Below, in pieces: positions 1-8,495 of a DNA stretch of 64,000 nucleotides. Position 1 is the stretch's first letter. Each line of letters opens with the position of its first letter. Under the pieces are notes generated by a model. That model was given only the letters and a program-made list of their open reading frames with translations. It ran no database searches and was not told where the DNA came from. The position numbers and the translations under genes are program-made. Location of the stretch: NCBI RefSeq assembly GCF_902459695.1, contig NZ_CABPRZ010000021.1, positions 33,776-97,775 on the forward strand, written 5' to 3'. Source of the DNA: Pandoraea terrae (GTDB lineage: Bacteria > Pseudomonadota > Gammaproteobacteria > Burkholderiales > Burkholderiaceae).

Positions 1-221
1 TCGTGGCCGGGAAGCGCCGGATGCGGTGACGGCCGGCCGCCGGTGGCAACCAGTGCGCTCATTTCTTGAGTGCACTGGCCCCTTGCATCCCTGCGAAATG
101 AACCTGGTCCATAACTCCGGGATTCATCGAGCTTCATCTCATCCGGGAAGCATGCAGTAACGAGGTCACCTTCGAATCCAACAAGTGGCACGGTGACTCG
201 AAAATATCAAGGAGACAAGCA
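1..221. other. Upstream non-coding stretch
   Basis: No supported gene. An imperfect stem pairs positions 50-56 (ccagtgc) with 72-78 (gcactgg). It could be the terminator of a gene left of the window or just a chance repeat. A good Shine-Dalgarno (aaggaga, about 210-216) precedes the MFS start at 222. Confidence 0.4.
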
Positions 222-1541
222 ATGATCCGAACGGAAGCTCTTGTAACTGAAGATGCGCTAACCCCCGAGGCGTCTGCGTACAGGAAGGCAACATGGCGGC
301 TGATTCCATTCCTGGCCGTCTGCTTCCTTTTTGCCTACTTTGACAGAGTCAACATCAGCTTCGCCAAGCTGCAGATGCAGAACTCGTTGGGATTGTCTGA
401 CGCGGCCAATGGCTTGGGGGCAGGGATCTACTTCATCGGATACTTTTTGTTCGAAATACCCAGTAACATCATTCTGGAGCGTGTCGGGGCGCGGCGCTGG
501 ATCGCTCGAATCATGATCTCATGGGGACTGGCCTCGGCCGCGATGATGATGGTAACCAGTGAGACATGGTTCTACGTACTTCGCTTTGTCATTGGGGCGA
601 CCGAGGCCGGATTTCTTCCTGGCGTTATTTTGTACTTCACGTGGTGGTTCCCTGCCAAACGTCGTGCAAGGATCAACGCGTTGTTCCTCACGTCGGTCCC
701 CGTGTCCGGGGTATTGGGTGGGCCGATTGCCGGTTTCATCATGACAAGGTTTGATGGGGTATTCAACTGGGCAGGTTGGCAGTGGCTGTTTCTCCTGGAG
801 GGGCTGCCGACGGTACTTCTCGGTTTCGCTGTTCTCGTTTGGCTCGATGACCGGCCGGAAAATGCAAAATGGCTAACCCCTGAGGAGCGCGCCGCTGTCA
901 AGAGCCGGCTGACACAAGAGGCGCCCGTTCACGCCACTCACGATTTCCGGGTTGCGCTTCGCCAACCTGCCACGCTTTTACTCTCCGTGATTTTTCTATT
1001 CATACTTATCGGGATGTACGGAATCACATTCTGGATGCCCGAACTCATCAAGAATACTGGCATCGCTGACCCCATGATCATCGGGCTGCTTACCGCACTT
1101 CCGTTCGCGGCTGGCACGCTGTCGATGGTCATCGTTGGGCGACACTCAGACCGAACCGGCGAGCGCCGACTTCACCTTGGACTTACCGTAATGGTTGCCA
1201 GCATCGGTTACGTGCTGTCCGGATACTTTGGGGACACCACGTCGTTGGCAATTGCCTCTTTGGCGCTAGCCGCGGTGGGCGTCTTCGGTTGCCTCCCGGT
1301 CTTCTGGACGATGCCACCGAAGTTTCTATCCGGCCCGGCCGCTGCTGGCGGCATCGCAATGATCAACTCCATTGGAAACCTCGGCGGAGCCATCAGCCCG
1401 TACCTGGTGGGGAAGATTCGTGTCATGACCGGAAGCACGACTCTGGGGCTATATGCGATAGCCGGAGTGGCCCTGATCGCCGCGCTTCTCATCCTTCTGG
1501 CGCTGCCGCGAGAATATTCGAGGGACGCGTCGCATAGCTGA
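222..1541 (+). CDS. MFS transporter, anion:cation symporter (ACS) family
   Basis: A 439-residue inner-membrane carrier with about 12 hydrophobic segments, the normal length for the family. The DRVN motif at residues 41-44 at the end of TM1 is typical of the ACS family, which includes phthalate, tartrate, galactonate and 4-hydroxyphenylacetate permeases and moves organic anions with protons. The start is supported by an AAGGAGA Shine-Dalgarno six bases upstream. No catabolic gene lies directly with it, so the substrate cannot be named. The next gene on the same strand is a DsbG-like protein almost 600 bp away, so it is probably transcribed alone or with genes left of the window. Confidence 0.88.
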   Translation: MIRTEALVTEDALTPEASAYRKATWRLIPFLAVCFLFAYFDRVNISFAKLQMQNSLGLSDAANGLGAGIYFIGYFLFEIPSNIILERVGARRWIARIMISWGLASAAMMMVTSETWFYVLRFVIGATEAGFLPGVILYFTWWFPAKRRARINALFLTSVPVSGVLGGPIAGFIMTRFDGVFNWAGWQWLFLLEGLPTVLLGFAVLVWLDDRPENAKWLTPEERAAVKSRLTQEAPVHATHDFRVALRQPATLLLSVIFLFILIGMYGITFWMPELIKNTGIADPMIIGLLTALPFAAGTLSMVIVGRHSDRTGERRLHLGLTVMVASIGYVLSGYFGDTTSLAIASLALAAVGVFGCLPVFWTMPPKFLSGPAAAGGIAMINSIGNLGGAISPYLVGKIRVMTGSTTLGLYAIAGVALIAALLILLALPREYSRDASHS

Positions 1542-2134
1542 CCGTAACTAAACGAGGGCAATTAGCGGCTTGGAGCACGGCTTCGCCGGCACTGTCCCGC
1601 TAAGTGCCCCCATTCTTTCTGAAGGTTGAATAAGCGTCGGAATGACGCGAGAGCGACGTGTTTAATCTCATTCTGTGGGAACGTGAGATCGATCTTTGGC
1701 GGCCGCCTGCTTCGAACGCCCCGCACAGTCTCCGTCTCACAGGCAATTTTGAAAGGGAAAGTTTTTCTTTCTATGGGGGATACTTTATCTCGGTTGCGGC
1801 TGTCCGGGGAAACCAGAAACAATGGTGATCTATGTAGTGCGGGCAGCATTAATTTTCTGCCGCCAATCCCCCATCCACTTTATCGCCAGGACCGGGCCAT
1901 GAATGGTCTCAATAGCCACGTTCTGCGTCTAGCCATGGCACAAGCGCCGGACGGCGCCAATTCGACAGTCGTATGCGCCACCGGTGGCATCCGGCCACCA
2001 TTCGGACGTGCTGGCGTACAGGACTAAGCCGGGGCTCGACGGGGCACAAGTTCTACGCGAATGTCCCTGCGCTGTTCCCGGCTGCAGGGTGGGTTCTGTC
2101 GTGCCGGCGCGAATCAATAACCCATCATCGAGAA
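1542..2134. other. Intergenic region without a convincing gene
   Basis: About 590 bp between the MFS gene and the DsbG-like gene. Open frames here have no recognisable family and no good ribosome binding site. The T-rich motif around 1761-1773 (gtttttcttt) recurs near 15048-15057. It may hold the promoter of the DsbG-like gene. Confidence 0.45.
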
Positions 2135-2911
2135 ATGAACATGAATCGATATGTAGTTCCGGTTGCCCTATGTGGATCGATCGCGGTTTTCGTCGCACTC
2201 CTGTCGAATGCAGCAAGTAGTGGACGTCCCCCTGTGCTAGCGGCGCTTGAGTCGCGCGGGGTCAGCAACCTGCATGAGTTCAAGGTGAATGGTGGCCTGC
2301 GCGGTTTCGCTGGCGTGGCAGGACAGAATCCCGTCGCGGTGTACGTTACCAAGGATGGCGATGTCATTATTGGCGCCCGCGTTGACCGCAACGGGGAGCC
2401 CATGGACACGAAGGTCGTTGATGAACTGGTGGCCGGGCTGATGGGGAATGCGGCCTGGCGACAGCTTGAGTCGGCAAGGTGGATTCGTGACGGTCGCGAG
2501 GACGCGCCCCGCACGGTCTATGTCATCACCGACCCGAATTGTCCGTGGTGCCATCGCTTGTGGGAAGCTGCGCGGCCCTGGGTGCAGTCGGGCAAGGTGC
2601 AGCTTCGCGAACTGCTTGTGGGCGTGATCCGCCCCGATAGCGAAGGTAAGGCGGCGACTATCCTGAGTTCCAGTAATCCGTCTGCTGCCCTCGAGCAAAA
2701 TGAGCGCGACTTTGACAAAGGGGGTGTTTCCCCGGCCACGACGGTTTCCGATGACGTAAAGCGTACGTTGAGCGGGAACCTCAAGCTCATGGAAGGCTTG
2801 GGATTTCAAGGAACGCCCGGCGTGATCTACAAATCTGCTGACGGGAAGGTTGAAATGTTGAGCGGCTTTCCCCAAGGCACGCAACTTTCGGCCGTGATGG
2901 GCCCGCGATAG
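2135..2911 (+). CDS. Periplasmic thiol:disulfide interchange protein, DsbG/DsbC-like
   Basis: 258 residues from the ATG at 2135. The longer open frame from 1973 adds a basic stretch before the signal sequence and is unlikely. Residues 1-29 form a signal peptide or anchor with a hydrophobic core. An N-terminal dimerisation-like part (about 35-115) is followed by a thioredoxin fold with the redox motif C136-P-W-C139-H and the cis-proline loop T227-P228. Family members isomerise disulfides or reduce sulfenylated cysteines in the periplasm. E. coli DsbG and DsbC carry CPYC/CGYC-type motifs, so CPWC is a variant. No DsbD partner is visible nearby. It stands alone between an MFS gene and a convergent LysR gene. 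Confidence 0.8.
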   Translation: MNMNRYVVPVALCGSIAVFVALLSNAASSGRPPVLAALESRGVSNLHEFKVNGGLRGFAGVAGQNPVAVYVTKDGDVIIGARVDRNGEPMDTKVVDELVAGLMGNAAWRQLESARWIRDGREDAPRTVYVITDPNCPWCHRLWEAARPWVQSGKVQLRELLVGVIRPDSEGKAATILSSSNPSAALEQNERDFDKGGVSPATTVSDDVKRTLSGNLKLMEGLGFQGTPGVIYKSADGKVEMLSGFPQGTQLSAVMGPR

Positions 2912-2958
2912 CAACAGTGCTTGAGGTCGCTGCGCCATGCTGCGCACGGGTGAAATGC

Positions 2959-3876
2959 TCAGCACTCAGATACCGCCTCTTGCAACAGCCAATCTCGGAA
3001 CGCCACCAATTTTGGCAGCGAAGCGCATTCCCCTCGGTAGACAATGTAGTAAGCCAACTCCGATGCCAGCGTTATTTCAGGGAATAAGGGAATCAGCCGA
3101 CCCGAGGCCACGTCATCGCAAGCCATGACGCTTCGAGCCAACGCAACGCCATGACCATCAATGGCCGCTTGGAGGACTGCGGCGGAGTTGTTAACCTGCA
3201 TGCCGCGACTGGCGTCCACCTCAGCTGCGCCTGCCCGCACAAGCCAGTCATTCCATGAGGCAAAGCCAATGTGGGTGTCCACCGACAGGTCGTGTATCAA
3301 CGCCTTCCCGGCCAAGTCATGCGGTGATGTAAGGCCGCCATTCCTGGCGAGCCATGCGGGAGAGCATACCGGGAAGATCTGCTCATTCATTAGCTTTTCC
3401 GCCACCAGGCCGGGCCAGGAGCCTCGGCCGTATCGCACGCCAATATCGATGTCTTGAGCCACGAAATCCATCAACTTGAGGTTCGTATCCAGACGAACGT
3501 CGGTTTCCGGGCAAAGGGCATGGAACTTGTCGATCCGCGGCAGCAACCATTTCGCGGCGAACGCGGGGCTGGCTGTGACCGTTAGCACGCCGCCCCTCGA
3601 TCCTTCTTGCAATTGCCGTAGTCCCAGGGAAAGCCGATCGAAGCCGCCGCGGATGTCCGGCAACGCGCGTTCCGCCGCTTCGGTCGGAACCAATCGCGAG
3701 CGGCCGCTCGTCCCGCGGTGAAACAGTGGCGTGCCCAGCCACTCCTCCAGCGAGCGGACGAGTTGGCCTACCGCGGCAGGTGTCACGTTCAATTCGGCAG
3801 CAGCGGACGAGAAGCTGTGGTGACGCGCACTGGCTTCAAACGCACGTAGCGCATTGAGAAAGATGGGCGCTTTCAT
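2959..3876 (-). CDS. LysR-family transcriptional regulator (GcvA-like)
   Basis: 305 residues from the ATG whose complement lies at 3874-3876; an upstream ATG at 3918 would add 14 residues. The N-terminal winged helix-turn-helix (about 5-65, including ALRAFEASARHHSFSSAA) is of the GcvA/AmpR type, followed by a periplasmic-binding-protein-like effector domain. It is divergent from the SDR-led operon starting at 4319 with 442 bp between them, the usual arrangement for a LysR protein controlling its neighbour. I infer that it regulates the 4319-9848 operon in response to a small molecule; the effector is unknown. Confidence 0.88.
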   Translation of the reverse strand: MKAPIFLNALRAFEASARHHSFSSAAAELNVTPAAVGQLVRSLEEWLGTPLFHRGTSGRSRLVPTEAAERALPDIRGGFDRLSLGLRQLQEGSRGGVLTVTASPAFAAKWLLPRIDKFHALCPETDVRLDTNLKLMDFVAQDIDIGVRYGRGSWPGLVAEKLMNEQIFPVCSPAWLARNGGLTSPHDLAGKALIHDLSVDTHIGFASWNDWLVRAGAAEVDASRGMQVNNSAAVLQAAIDGHGVALARSVMACDDVASGRLIPLFPEITLASELAYYIVYRGECASLPKLVAFRDWLLQEAVSEC

Positions 3877-4318
3877 GGCGAGAAAGATTTTCTTTGACGT
3901 ATACAAAGAATATAGCAATTGCCGGGACCGGCGGCCACACTAAAAATTTCAATCGAATTGGCAATTTTTAAGCCAATCTGACGACGGTGACAGCTTGCGT
4001 CCCGCGCAATGAGGGGGGGCTTCGGGAAAGATTTGCTACTAACTGGGGTGGCATCTCACTGCCAGGTCTTTGCGTTCGCGAACGTGAGGCGTCGGGGTGT
4101 CCTCGAGGTGCGACTCCGTCTTGTATTGGCGCCAGCGGGACCGTGCAGTCCAACGCTTGCATGATCGGGTGGGCGATAAAGATTTTATTTCCGCGTTACA
4201 CAGATTATCTCATTTGCGGCTTAGCGATAACGGGCGAAGAATATCGTTGTCGTGTGTAGCTGAACTCTTGATCTTTCCACGCGAAGCTACCCGCTCAATG
4301 TCGCCAACAGGAGTGTTA
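3877..4318. promoter_or_regulatory. Divergent LysR/SDR control region
   Basis: 442 bp between two outward-facing genes, the expected location of both promoters and the LysR operator. AT-rich sequence occurs near the LysR start (3888-3915) and at 4180-4260. The repeats gcgataacg (about 4222-4230) and atatcgttgtcg (about 4242-4253) are candidates for operator half-sites. The SDR reading frame is open back to 4097, but that part looks non-coding. The Shine-Dalgarno caggag at about 4308-4313 fixes the SDR start. Confidence 0.45.
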
Positions 4319-5095
4319 ATGAATAGTTTCTCTTCCAAGGTTGCCATCGTCACCGGAGGCGGTTCCGGCATCGGCAAGGAAGTGGCTGACCGCCTCGTGA
4401 AAGCTGGTGCCAGTGTCGTGATCGGCGGTCGCGACGAGGCGAAGCTCAAGCGGGCCGCCGCTGACATCGATTCTGCCGGTGCCAAGGTGCGCTACTACGT
4501 GGGCGACATCGCGCAGCCTGCGACGGCCACCGCACTGGTCGCGCTGGCGACCGAGGCGTTCGGCGGCGTCGACATCCTCGTCAACAACGCTGGTGTGTTC
4601 CGGCCCAAGGCATTCCTCGATGTGAATGAGTCAGAGTACGACTGGTTCCTCGATACGATTCTCAAGGGCAAGTTTTTCATGGTGCAGGCTGCCGCGAAGG
4701 CCATGCAGCAGCGCGGCGGCGGCGCCATCGTGCAGACCGGCTCGCTCTGGGCATTGCAGGCTATCGGCGCGACGCCGTCGGCCGCGTATTCGGCCGCCAA
4801 TGCGGGTGTGCACGCCCTTACGCGCAATCTGGCAATTGAACTGGCCGCTTCGAACATCCGCATCAACACCGTCGCGCAAGCAGTGGTGGAAACCCCTGTC
4901 TACAACACGTTCATGACTGCCGAGCAGGTCAAGGAAACCCTGCCGACGTTCAACGCTTTCCATCCGCTTGGACGCAATGGCCAGCCAGCCGACGTTGCCG
5001 AAGCGATCCTGTTCCTGGCCTCCGCGCGCGCTTCGTGGATCACCGGCACCGTGTTGCCAGTTGACGGCGGCGTGATGGCCGGGCGTCATGCTTAA
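4319..5095 (+). CDS. Short-chain dehydrogenase/reductase with YxxxN in place of YxxxK
   Basis: 258 residues. The fold is clear: cofactor motif TGGGSGIG at 12-19, NNAG at 89-92, candidate catalytic S142, Y157 and a C-terminal PVDGG typical of classical SDRs. The normally invariant catalytic lysine four residues after the tyrosine is N161 (codon AAT at 4799-4801). This lysine binds the nicotinamide ribose and lowers the tyrosine pKa, so ordinary dehydrogenase activity may be lost or altered, or the protein may do something else. It heads a compact run with an alpha/beta-barrel-like protein, a CMD protein, a cupin and an FAD oxidase. The start at 4319 has a CAGGAG site; the longer frame from 4097 is rejected. 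Confidence 0.85.
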   Translation: MNSFSSKVAIVTGGGSGIGKEVADRLVKAGASVVIGGRDEAKLKRAAADIDSAGAKVRYYVGDIAQPATATALVALATEAFGGVDILVNNAGVFRPKAFLDVNESEYDWFLDTILKGKFFMVQAAAKAMQQRGGGAIVQTGSLWALQAIGATPSAAYSAANAGVHALTRNLAIELAASNIRINTVAQAVVETPVYNTFMTAEQVKETLPTFNAFHPLGRNGQPADVAEAILFLASARASWITGTVLPVDGGVMAGRHA

Positions 5096-5119
5096 CCCCC
5101 AACCCATAGGAGCCAATTC

Positions 5120-5401
5120 ATGGTCTATCTGCAGATCATCCTGACGATCGCCACCGCCAACCGTGCCGCCGCCGCTGGCATCTATCAGAAGTACAAGGCC
5201 CCGTTCCTCAACACGATCGCGGGCGCGAAATCGAAGGAACTGCTGGTGCGTGATGAGGACGTGCAAGTGCTGCATGGCTTCGATAGCGTGAAAAGCGCGG
5301 AAGCCTACCTGGAAAGCGATTTGTTTACCGCGGATGTTGTGGGTGAGCTCAAGCCGCTGCTTGCCGCTGCGCCCGATGTGCGCATCTACCTGGCCGTATG
5401 A
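5120..5401 (+). CDS. Small conserved-looking protein, possible dimeric alpha/beta-barrel fold
   Basis: 93 residues with a TAGGAG site just before the ATG. I do not recognise the family with confidence. The pattern of a beta-strand start (VYLQIILTIA), an amphipathic helix and a closing strand (DVRIYLAV) resembles small one-domain dimeric alpha/beta-barrel proteins of the antibiotic-biosynthesis-monooxygenase type. It lies 24 bp after the SDR and 66 bp before the CMD gene, so it is very probably co-transcribed with them. Function unknown. Confidence 0.7.
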   Translation: MVYLQIILTIATANRAAAAGIYQKYKAPFLNTIAGAKSKELLVRDEDVQVLHGFDSVKSAEAYLESDLFTADVVGELKPLLAAAPDVRIYLAV

Positions 5402-5467
5402 CGCCATCCTTCGCTGGGCGTCGGGCAACGGCGCCCGGCTTCACAGTAGTCAATCGGAGCTACCAAC

Positions 5468-5812
5468 ATGATGCACGACTGGAACAAATACCGCGATGCA
5501 CTGCGGGCGCGTGTGGGCGACTTTGCGGCGCTCAACCCCGATGTGATGAGCGGGCTGAAGACGGTCAGCGACGCTGCCGCGAAGCGCGGCAAGCTGGAGC
5601 CAAAGATCCACGAGCTGATCGCGCTCGCGGTGGCTGTGACCACGCGCTGCGATGGCTGCATCTCCGTTCACACTCAGAGTGCGGCCGAACTGGGTGCCAC
5701 GGCGGAGGAAATCGCCGAAGCGCTGGGCGTCGCGATTGCGCTGAACGCTGGCGCGGCGCTGACCTATTCGGCACGTGTCCTCGATACGTACGCTACGCTG
5801 CCGAACAAGTAA
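5468..5812 (+). CDS. Carboxymuconolactone decarboxylase family (AhpD-like) protein
   Basis: 114 residues, one CMD domain. It carries the AhpD-type redox signature C61-x-x-C64-x3-H68 (CDGCISVH), which distinguishes peroxidase-like thiol members from true gamma-carboxymuconolactone decarboxylases. Such proteins act as small alkylhydroperoxidase-like antioxidants in the cytoplasm. A GGAGC ribosome site precedes the ATG. A glutathione reductase gene in the same run supports a thiol/redox role, though no peroxide substrate can be named. Confidence 0.85.
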   Translation: MMHDWNKYRDALRARVGDFAALNPDVMSGLKTVSDAAAKRGKLEPKIHELIALAVAVTTRCDGCISVHTQSAAELGATAEEIAEALGVAIALNAGAALTYSARVLDTYATLPNK

Positions 5813-5818
5813 CCTTCC

Positions 5819-5866
5819 CGGAGACCGCCGGCCAAGCATCCGCTGATGACAAGCCGGCCGGTCTCC
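5819..5866. promoter_or_regulatory. Intra-operon hairpin between CMD and cupin genes
   Basis: The arm ggagaccgccggc (from about 5820) pairs with gccggccggtctcc (5853-5866), leaving one bulged base. It lies in the 76-bp gap after the CMD stop and is followed by cattta rather than a T tract. It may act as a processing site or partial terminator lowering expression of the downstream genes. Confidence 0.45.
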
Positions 5867-5888
5867 CATTTATAACTGGAAAAACGGC

Positions 5889-6257
5889 ATGTTCGTCAAT
5901 GCAGACTTCACGCGCCGGGCCGTTGTCGCGACTGACCAGTACGAGTGGGTTGACTCTCCGCAGAGCGGCGTTGAGCGCATACTGCTTGACCGATTGGGCG
6001 GTGAGAAGGCGCGCGCCACGAGTATTGTGCGGTACGCGCCCGCCTCCTGTTTCCCTCGCCACCAGCACCCTGGCGGCGAAGAAATTCTGGTGCTCGCCGG
6101 CGAATTTTTCGCCGATGGGCAGCGGTACATCCGCGGTAGCTGGATACGCCTGCCTGCAGGTGAATACCCGGACATCGTCGCCGCCGAGAACGGAGCCACT
6201 GTGTACCTGAACACCGGCCATCTTGCCGGCGTTGTGGCAGGGGTGGCCCCGTGGTGA
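5889..6257 (+). CDS. Cupin-domain protein (ChrR-like cupin)
   Basis: 122 residues, a single cupin barrel. The metal-binding signature is H58-x-H60 with E64 in HQHPGGEE, followed by the glycine turn and the second cupin motif (about 85-110) that ends in NTGH. It resembles the C-terminal cupin of ChrR anti-sigma factors and 2,4'-dihydroxyacetophenone dioxygenase-type cupins. It could therefore sense oxidants through the bound metal or be a small oxygenase. No ECF sigma factor lies next to it. It overlaps the FAD oxidase start by a few bases, implying translational coupling. Confidence 0.75.
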   Translation: MFVNADFTRRAVVATDQYEWVDSPQSGVERILLDRLGGEKARATSIVRYAPASCFPRHQHPGGEEILVLAGEFFADGQRYIRGSWIRLPAGEYPDIVAAENGATVYLNTGHLAGVVAGVAPW

Positions 6258-7414
6258 CCGCTCGGATCGCGATCGGCGGCGGCGGCCTCAGCGGCCTGTA
6301 CGCAGCATTCCTCCTTGAGCAGCAGGGCATCAAGGATTATGTGCTCCTGGAGGCGCGCCACACGATTGGCGGTCGCATCGAGTCCATGTCCGTCAGCGGC
6401 GTGTCTGTTTCTGGCGTTTGCGATGCGTCCGATGATCCTGATCGCTTCGATCTCGGGCCAACGTGGTTCTGGCCTGCGTTCCAACCCCAGTTGGACCGCG
6501 TCATCCGCAACCTGGGCCTTGAGCGCTTCGAACAGTGCGAAACCGGCGACATGATGATCGAGCGATCGCCGCACGAACAGCCATCGCGCATGCACGGCTA
6601 CACCACGTCGCCGCGGTCGATGCGCCTGGTCGGCGGAATGGGAGCGCTGATCGACGCCCTGCGCCGGGAACTGTCGCCAGCACGTCTCGTGAGCGACCGG
6701 CAGGTGCGGCACCTGCGCTGCGCCGACCATCACGTCGAGTTGGATGCCGAGGACTCCTGCGGGCAGCTTACGTCCTATTGTGTCCAATACGTGCTGTTGG
6801 CCGTTCCGCCGCGACTTGTGACCGCCACCATCGGATTCACGCCCGCGCTGCCGGACAAGCTCGCGCGGAAATGGCGCGACACGGGGACGTGGATGGCGCG
6901 GCACGCCAAATACGTTGCTGTCTACGAGACCCCGTTCTGGCGCGCGCAAGGGCTTTCCGGTGAAGGCAGAAGCGCCAGGGGACCGCTCTCGGAGATTCAT
7001 GACGCCTCGACGGCTCACGGTAGCGCTGCGCTGTTCGGCTTCTTCAGTGTTCCGGCTCGTGTTCGCAGCGCCATCCCCGACGGCGTGTTGAGATCGCATT
7101 GCCGCACGCAGCTCACGCGGCTGTTCGGCCCGCAGGCCGCTACGCCAAAGGCCGAGTTCATCAAGGATTGGGCGAGCGACCCGTACACGGCAAACGCGAC
7201 CGATCTAGACGCCATTGCCCAGCACGGCACCGCACCGCCGACCGTCGCCAAAGAGGGAGTCTGGCAGGGCCGGATCGCAGGCATCGCCAGCGAGTGGTCT
7301 CCACAATTCCCCGGCTATGTTGCAGGCGCTATCGAGGCTGCAAGCCTGGGCGTGCGGGAATTGCTTGAAGTTGTCACTCCACAAGACCGCCTGCTGTCGG
7401 GCGCAATTCAATAA
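6251..7414 (+). CDS. FAD-dependent amine oxidase-family oxidoreductase
   Basis: 387 residues starting at tandem GTG codons (6251 or 6254) that overlap the cupin stop TGA at 6255-6257. An N-terminal Rossmann dinucleotide motif (GGGGLSG, about 9-15) is followed by an acidic ribose-binding residue and a GGRI turn (EARHTIGGRI). Both are typical of the flavin-containing monoamine oxidase/phytoene desaturase group. A C-terminal FAD-contact segment (GYVAGAIEAASLG) is also present. It is somewhat short compared with 430-500-residue monoamine oxidases. It probably oxidises an amine or a related carbon-nitrogen or carbon-carbon bond with O2; the substrate is unknown. Confidence 0.82.
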   Translation: MVTARIAIGGGGLSGLYAAFLLEQQGIKDYVLLEARHTIGGRIESMSVSGVSVSGVCDASDDPDRFDLGPTWFWPAFQPQLDRVIRNLGLERFEQCETGDMMIERSPHEQPSRMHGYTTSPRSMRLVGGMGALIDALRRELSPARLVSDRQVRHLRCADHHVELDAEDSCGQLTSYCVQYVLLAVPPRLVTATIGFTPALPDKLARKWRDTGTWMARHAKYVAVYETPFWRAQGLSGEGRSARGPLSEIHDASTAHGSAALFGFFSVPARVRSAIPDGVLRSHCRTQLTRLFGPQAATPKAEFIKDWASDPYTANATDLDAIAQHGTAPPTVAKEGVWQGRIAGIASEWSPQFPGYVAGAIEAASLGVRELLEVVTPQDRLLSGAIQ

Positions 7415-7466
7415 TCAGTTGCCGATGCGATCGGACGGCAACGCCGACGATTTTGGAGATAGGACC

Positions 7467-8492
7467 ATGAAGAAAACCTACAGAGCCATGCAGGTGACGA
7501 AGCCCGGATTCCTCGAACTGGTGGATCGCCAGACGCCGGCGCCGGGCGCCGGCGAGGTGCTGATAGCGGTGGAAGCATGCGGTATTTGCGGCGCGGACAC
7601 CGGAGATATCGAAGGCGCAGATCCGGCATTGCAGCCCCCGCGCGTTCCCGGCCATGAAGTCGTCGGGCGCATCGCTGCCATCGGCTCAGGTACGCCTTCG
7701 ATCTGGAAAGTGGGCCAGCGCGTGGGCGTGGGGCGTCTGGGCGGCCACTGCAACGAATGCGCGCAATGCCGTCGGGGCCAATTCCAGCTCTGCCAGAACC
7801 AGCCGTTCGTCGGCGCTACGTGTGACGGCGGCTATGCGGAAATGATGCTGGCCCGCAGCACGGCGCTAGTCTCTATCCCGGACGAGCTGAACGCCGAGGA
7901 AGCCGCGCCGATTCTCTGTGCCGGAATCGCCACCTTCAACGCGCTCAAGAAGTCGGGCGCGCAGGCGGGCGATATCGTGGCCGTCTTAGGGATCGGCGGC
8001 TTGGGGCACATGGCGCTTCAATATGCGTATCGTATGGGCTTCAAGGTCGTCGCGGTGGGGCGGGGCGCCGACATCGCCGAGGACGCGCTGGCGCTGGGGG
8101 CACACGTCTACATCGACACCCACAAGGAGGACGCCGCCGCCAGGCTTCAGAGCATGGGTGGCGCGCAGGCCATCGTTACCACCATCAGCAACCCTGCTGC
8201 CGTGTCCGCCCTGGTGCCCGGCCTGGCGCCGCAGGGGCGGCTGGTCGTGTTGGGCGCGGGCAAAGACCCGCTGCCTGTATCGACTGGCCATCTGGTCGTC
8301 GGCGAGCGCAGCGTGCTGGGGTCGGTCACGGGCTCGCCTTACGAAAGTGAGAAGACGCTGGACTTCAGCGTCCTCGCCGGCATCCGCCCGCGGATCGAGA
8401 CCATGCCGTTGGAGATGGCATTCGACGCCTACAAGAAAATGCGGTCCGGTGACGTCAAATTCCGCATGGTGTTGACCATGAAGTCGGAGTAA
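7467..8492 (+). CDS. Zinc-dependent alcohol dehydrogenase (MDR family)
   Basis: 341 residues from the ATG at 7467 (GGAGATAGGACC just upstream); the frame is open earlier but unlikely to be coding. The GroES-like domain holds catalytic zinc ligands C38 and H63-E64 (GHEVVG). A structural zinc lobe uses C95, C98, C101 and C109. The Rossmann motif GIGGLG binds NAD(P). The arrangement matches medium-chain ADHs of the propanol-preferring type. It oxidises an alcohol or reduces an aldehyde, perhaps one made by the upstream FAD oxidase. It is followed after 3 bp by glutathione reductase, so the two are translated from one message. Confidence 0.88.
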   Translation: MKKTYRAMQVTKPGFLELVDRQTPAPGAGEVLIAVEACGICGADTGDIEGADPALQPPRVPGHEVVGRIAAIGSGTPSIWKVGQRVGVGRLGGHCNECAQCRRGQFQLCQNQPFVGATCDGGYAEMMLARSTALVSIPDELNAEEAAPILCAGIATFNALKKSGAQAGDIVAVLGIGGLGHMALQYAYRMGFKVVAVGRGADIAEDALALGAHVYIDTHKEDAAARLQSMGGAQAIVTTISNPAAVSALVPGLAPQGRLVVLGAGKDPLPVSTGHLVVGERSVLGSVTGSPYESEKTLDFSVLAGIRPRIETMPLEMAFDAYKKMRSGDVKFRMVLTMKSE

Positions 8493-8495
8493 TCA

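Noticed and set aside
1626..2027. 133-codon plus-strand frame before the DsbG-like gene
   Set aside because: No family resemblance, no ribosome site and unusual composition; treated as non-coding.
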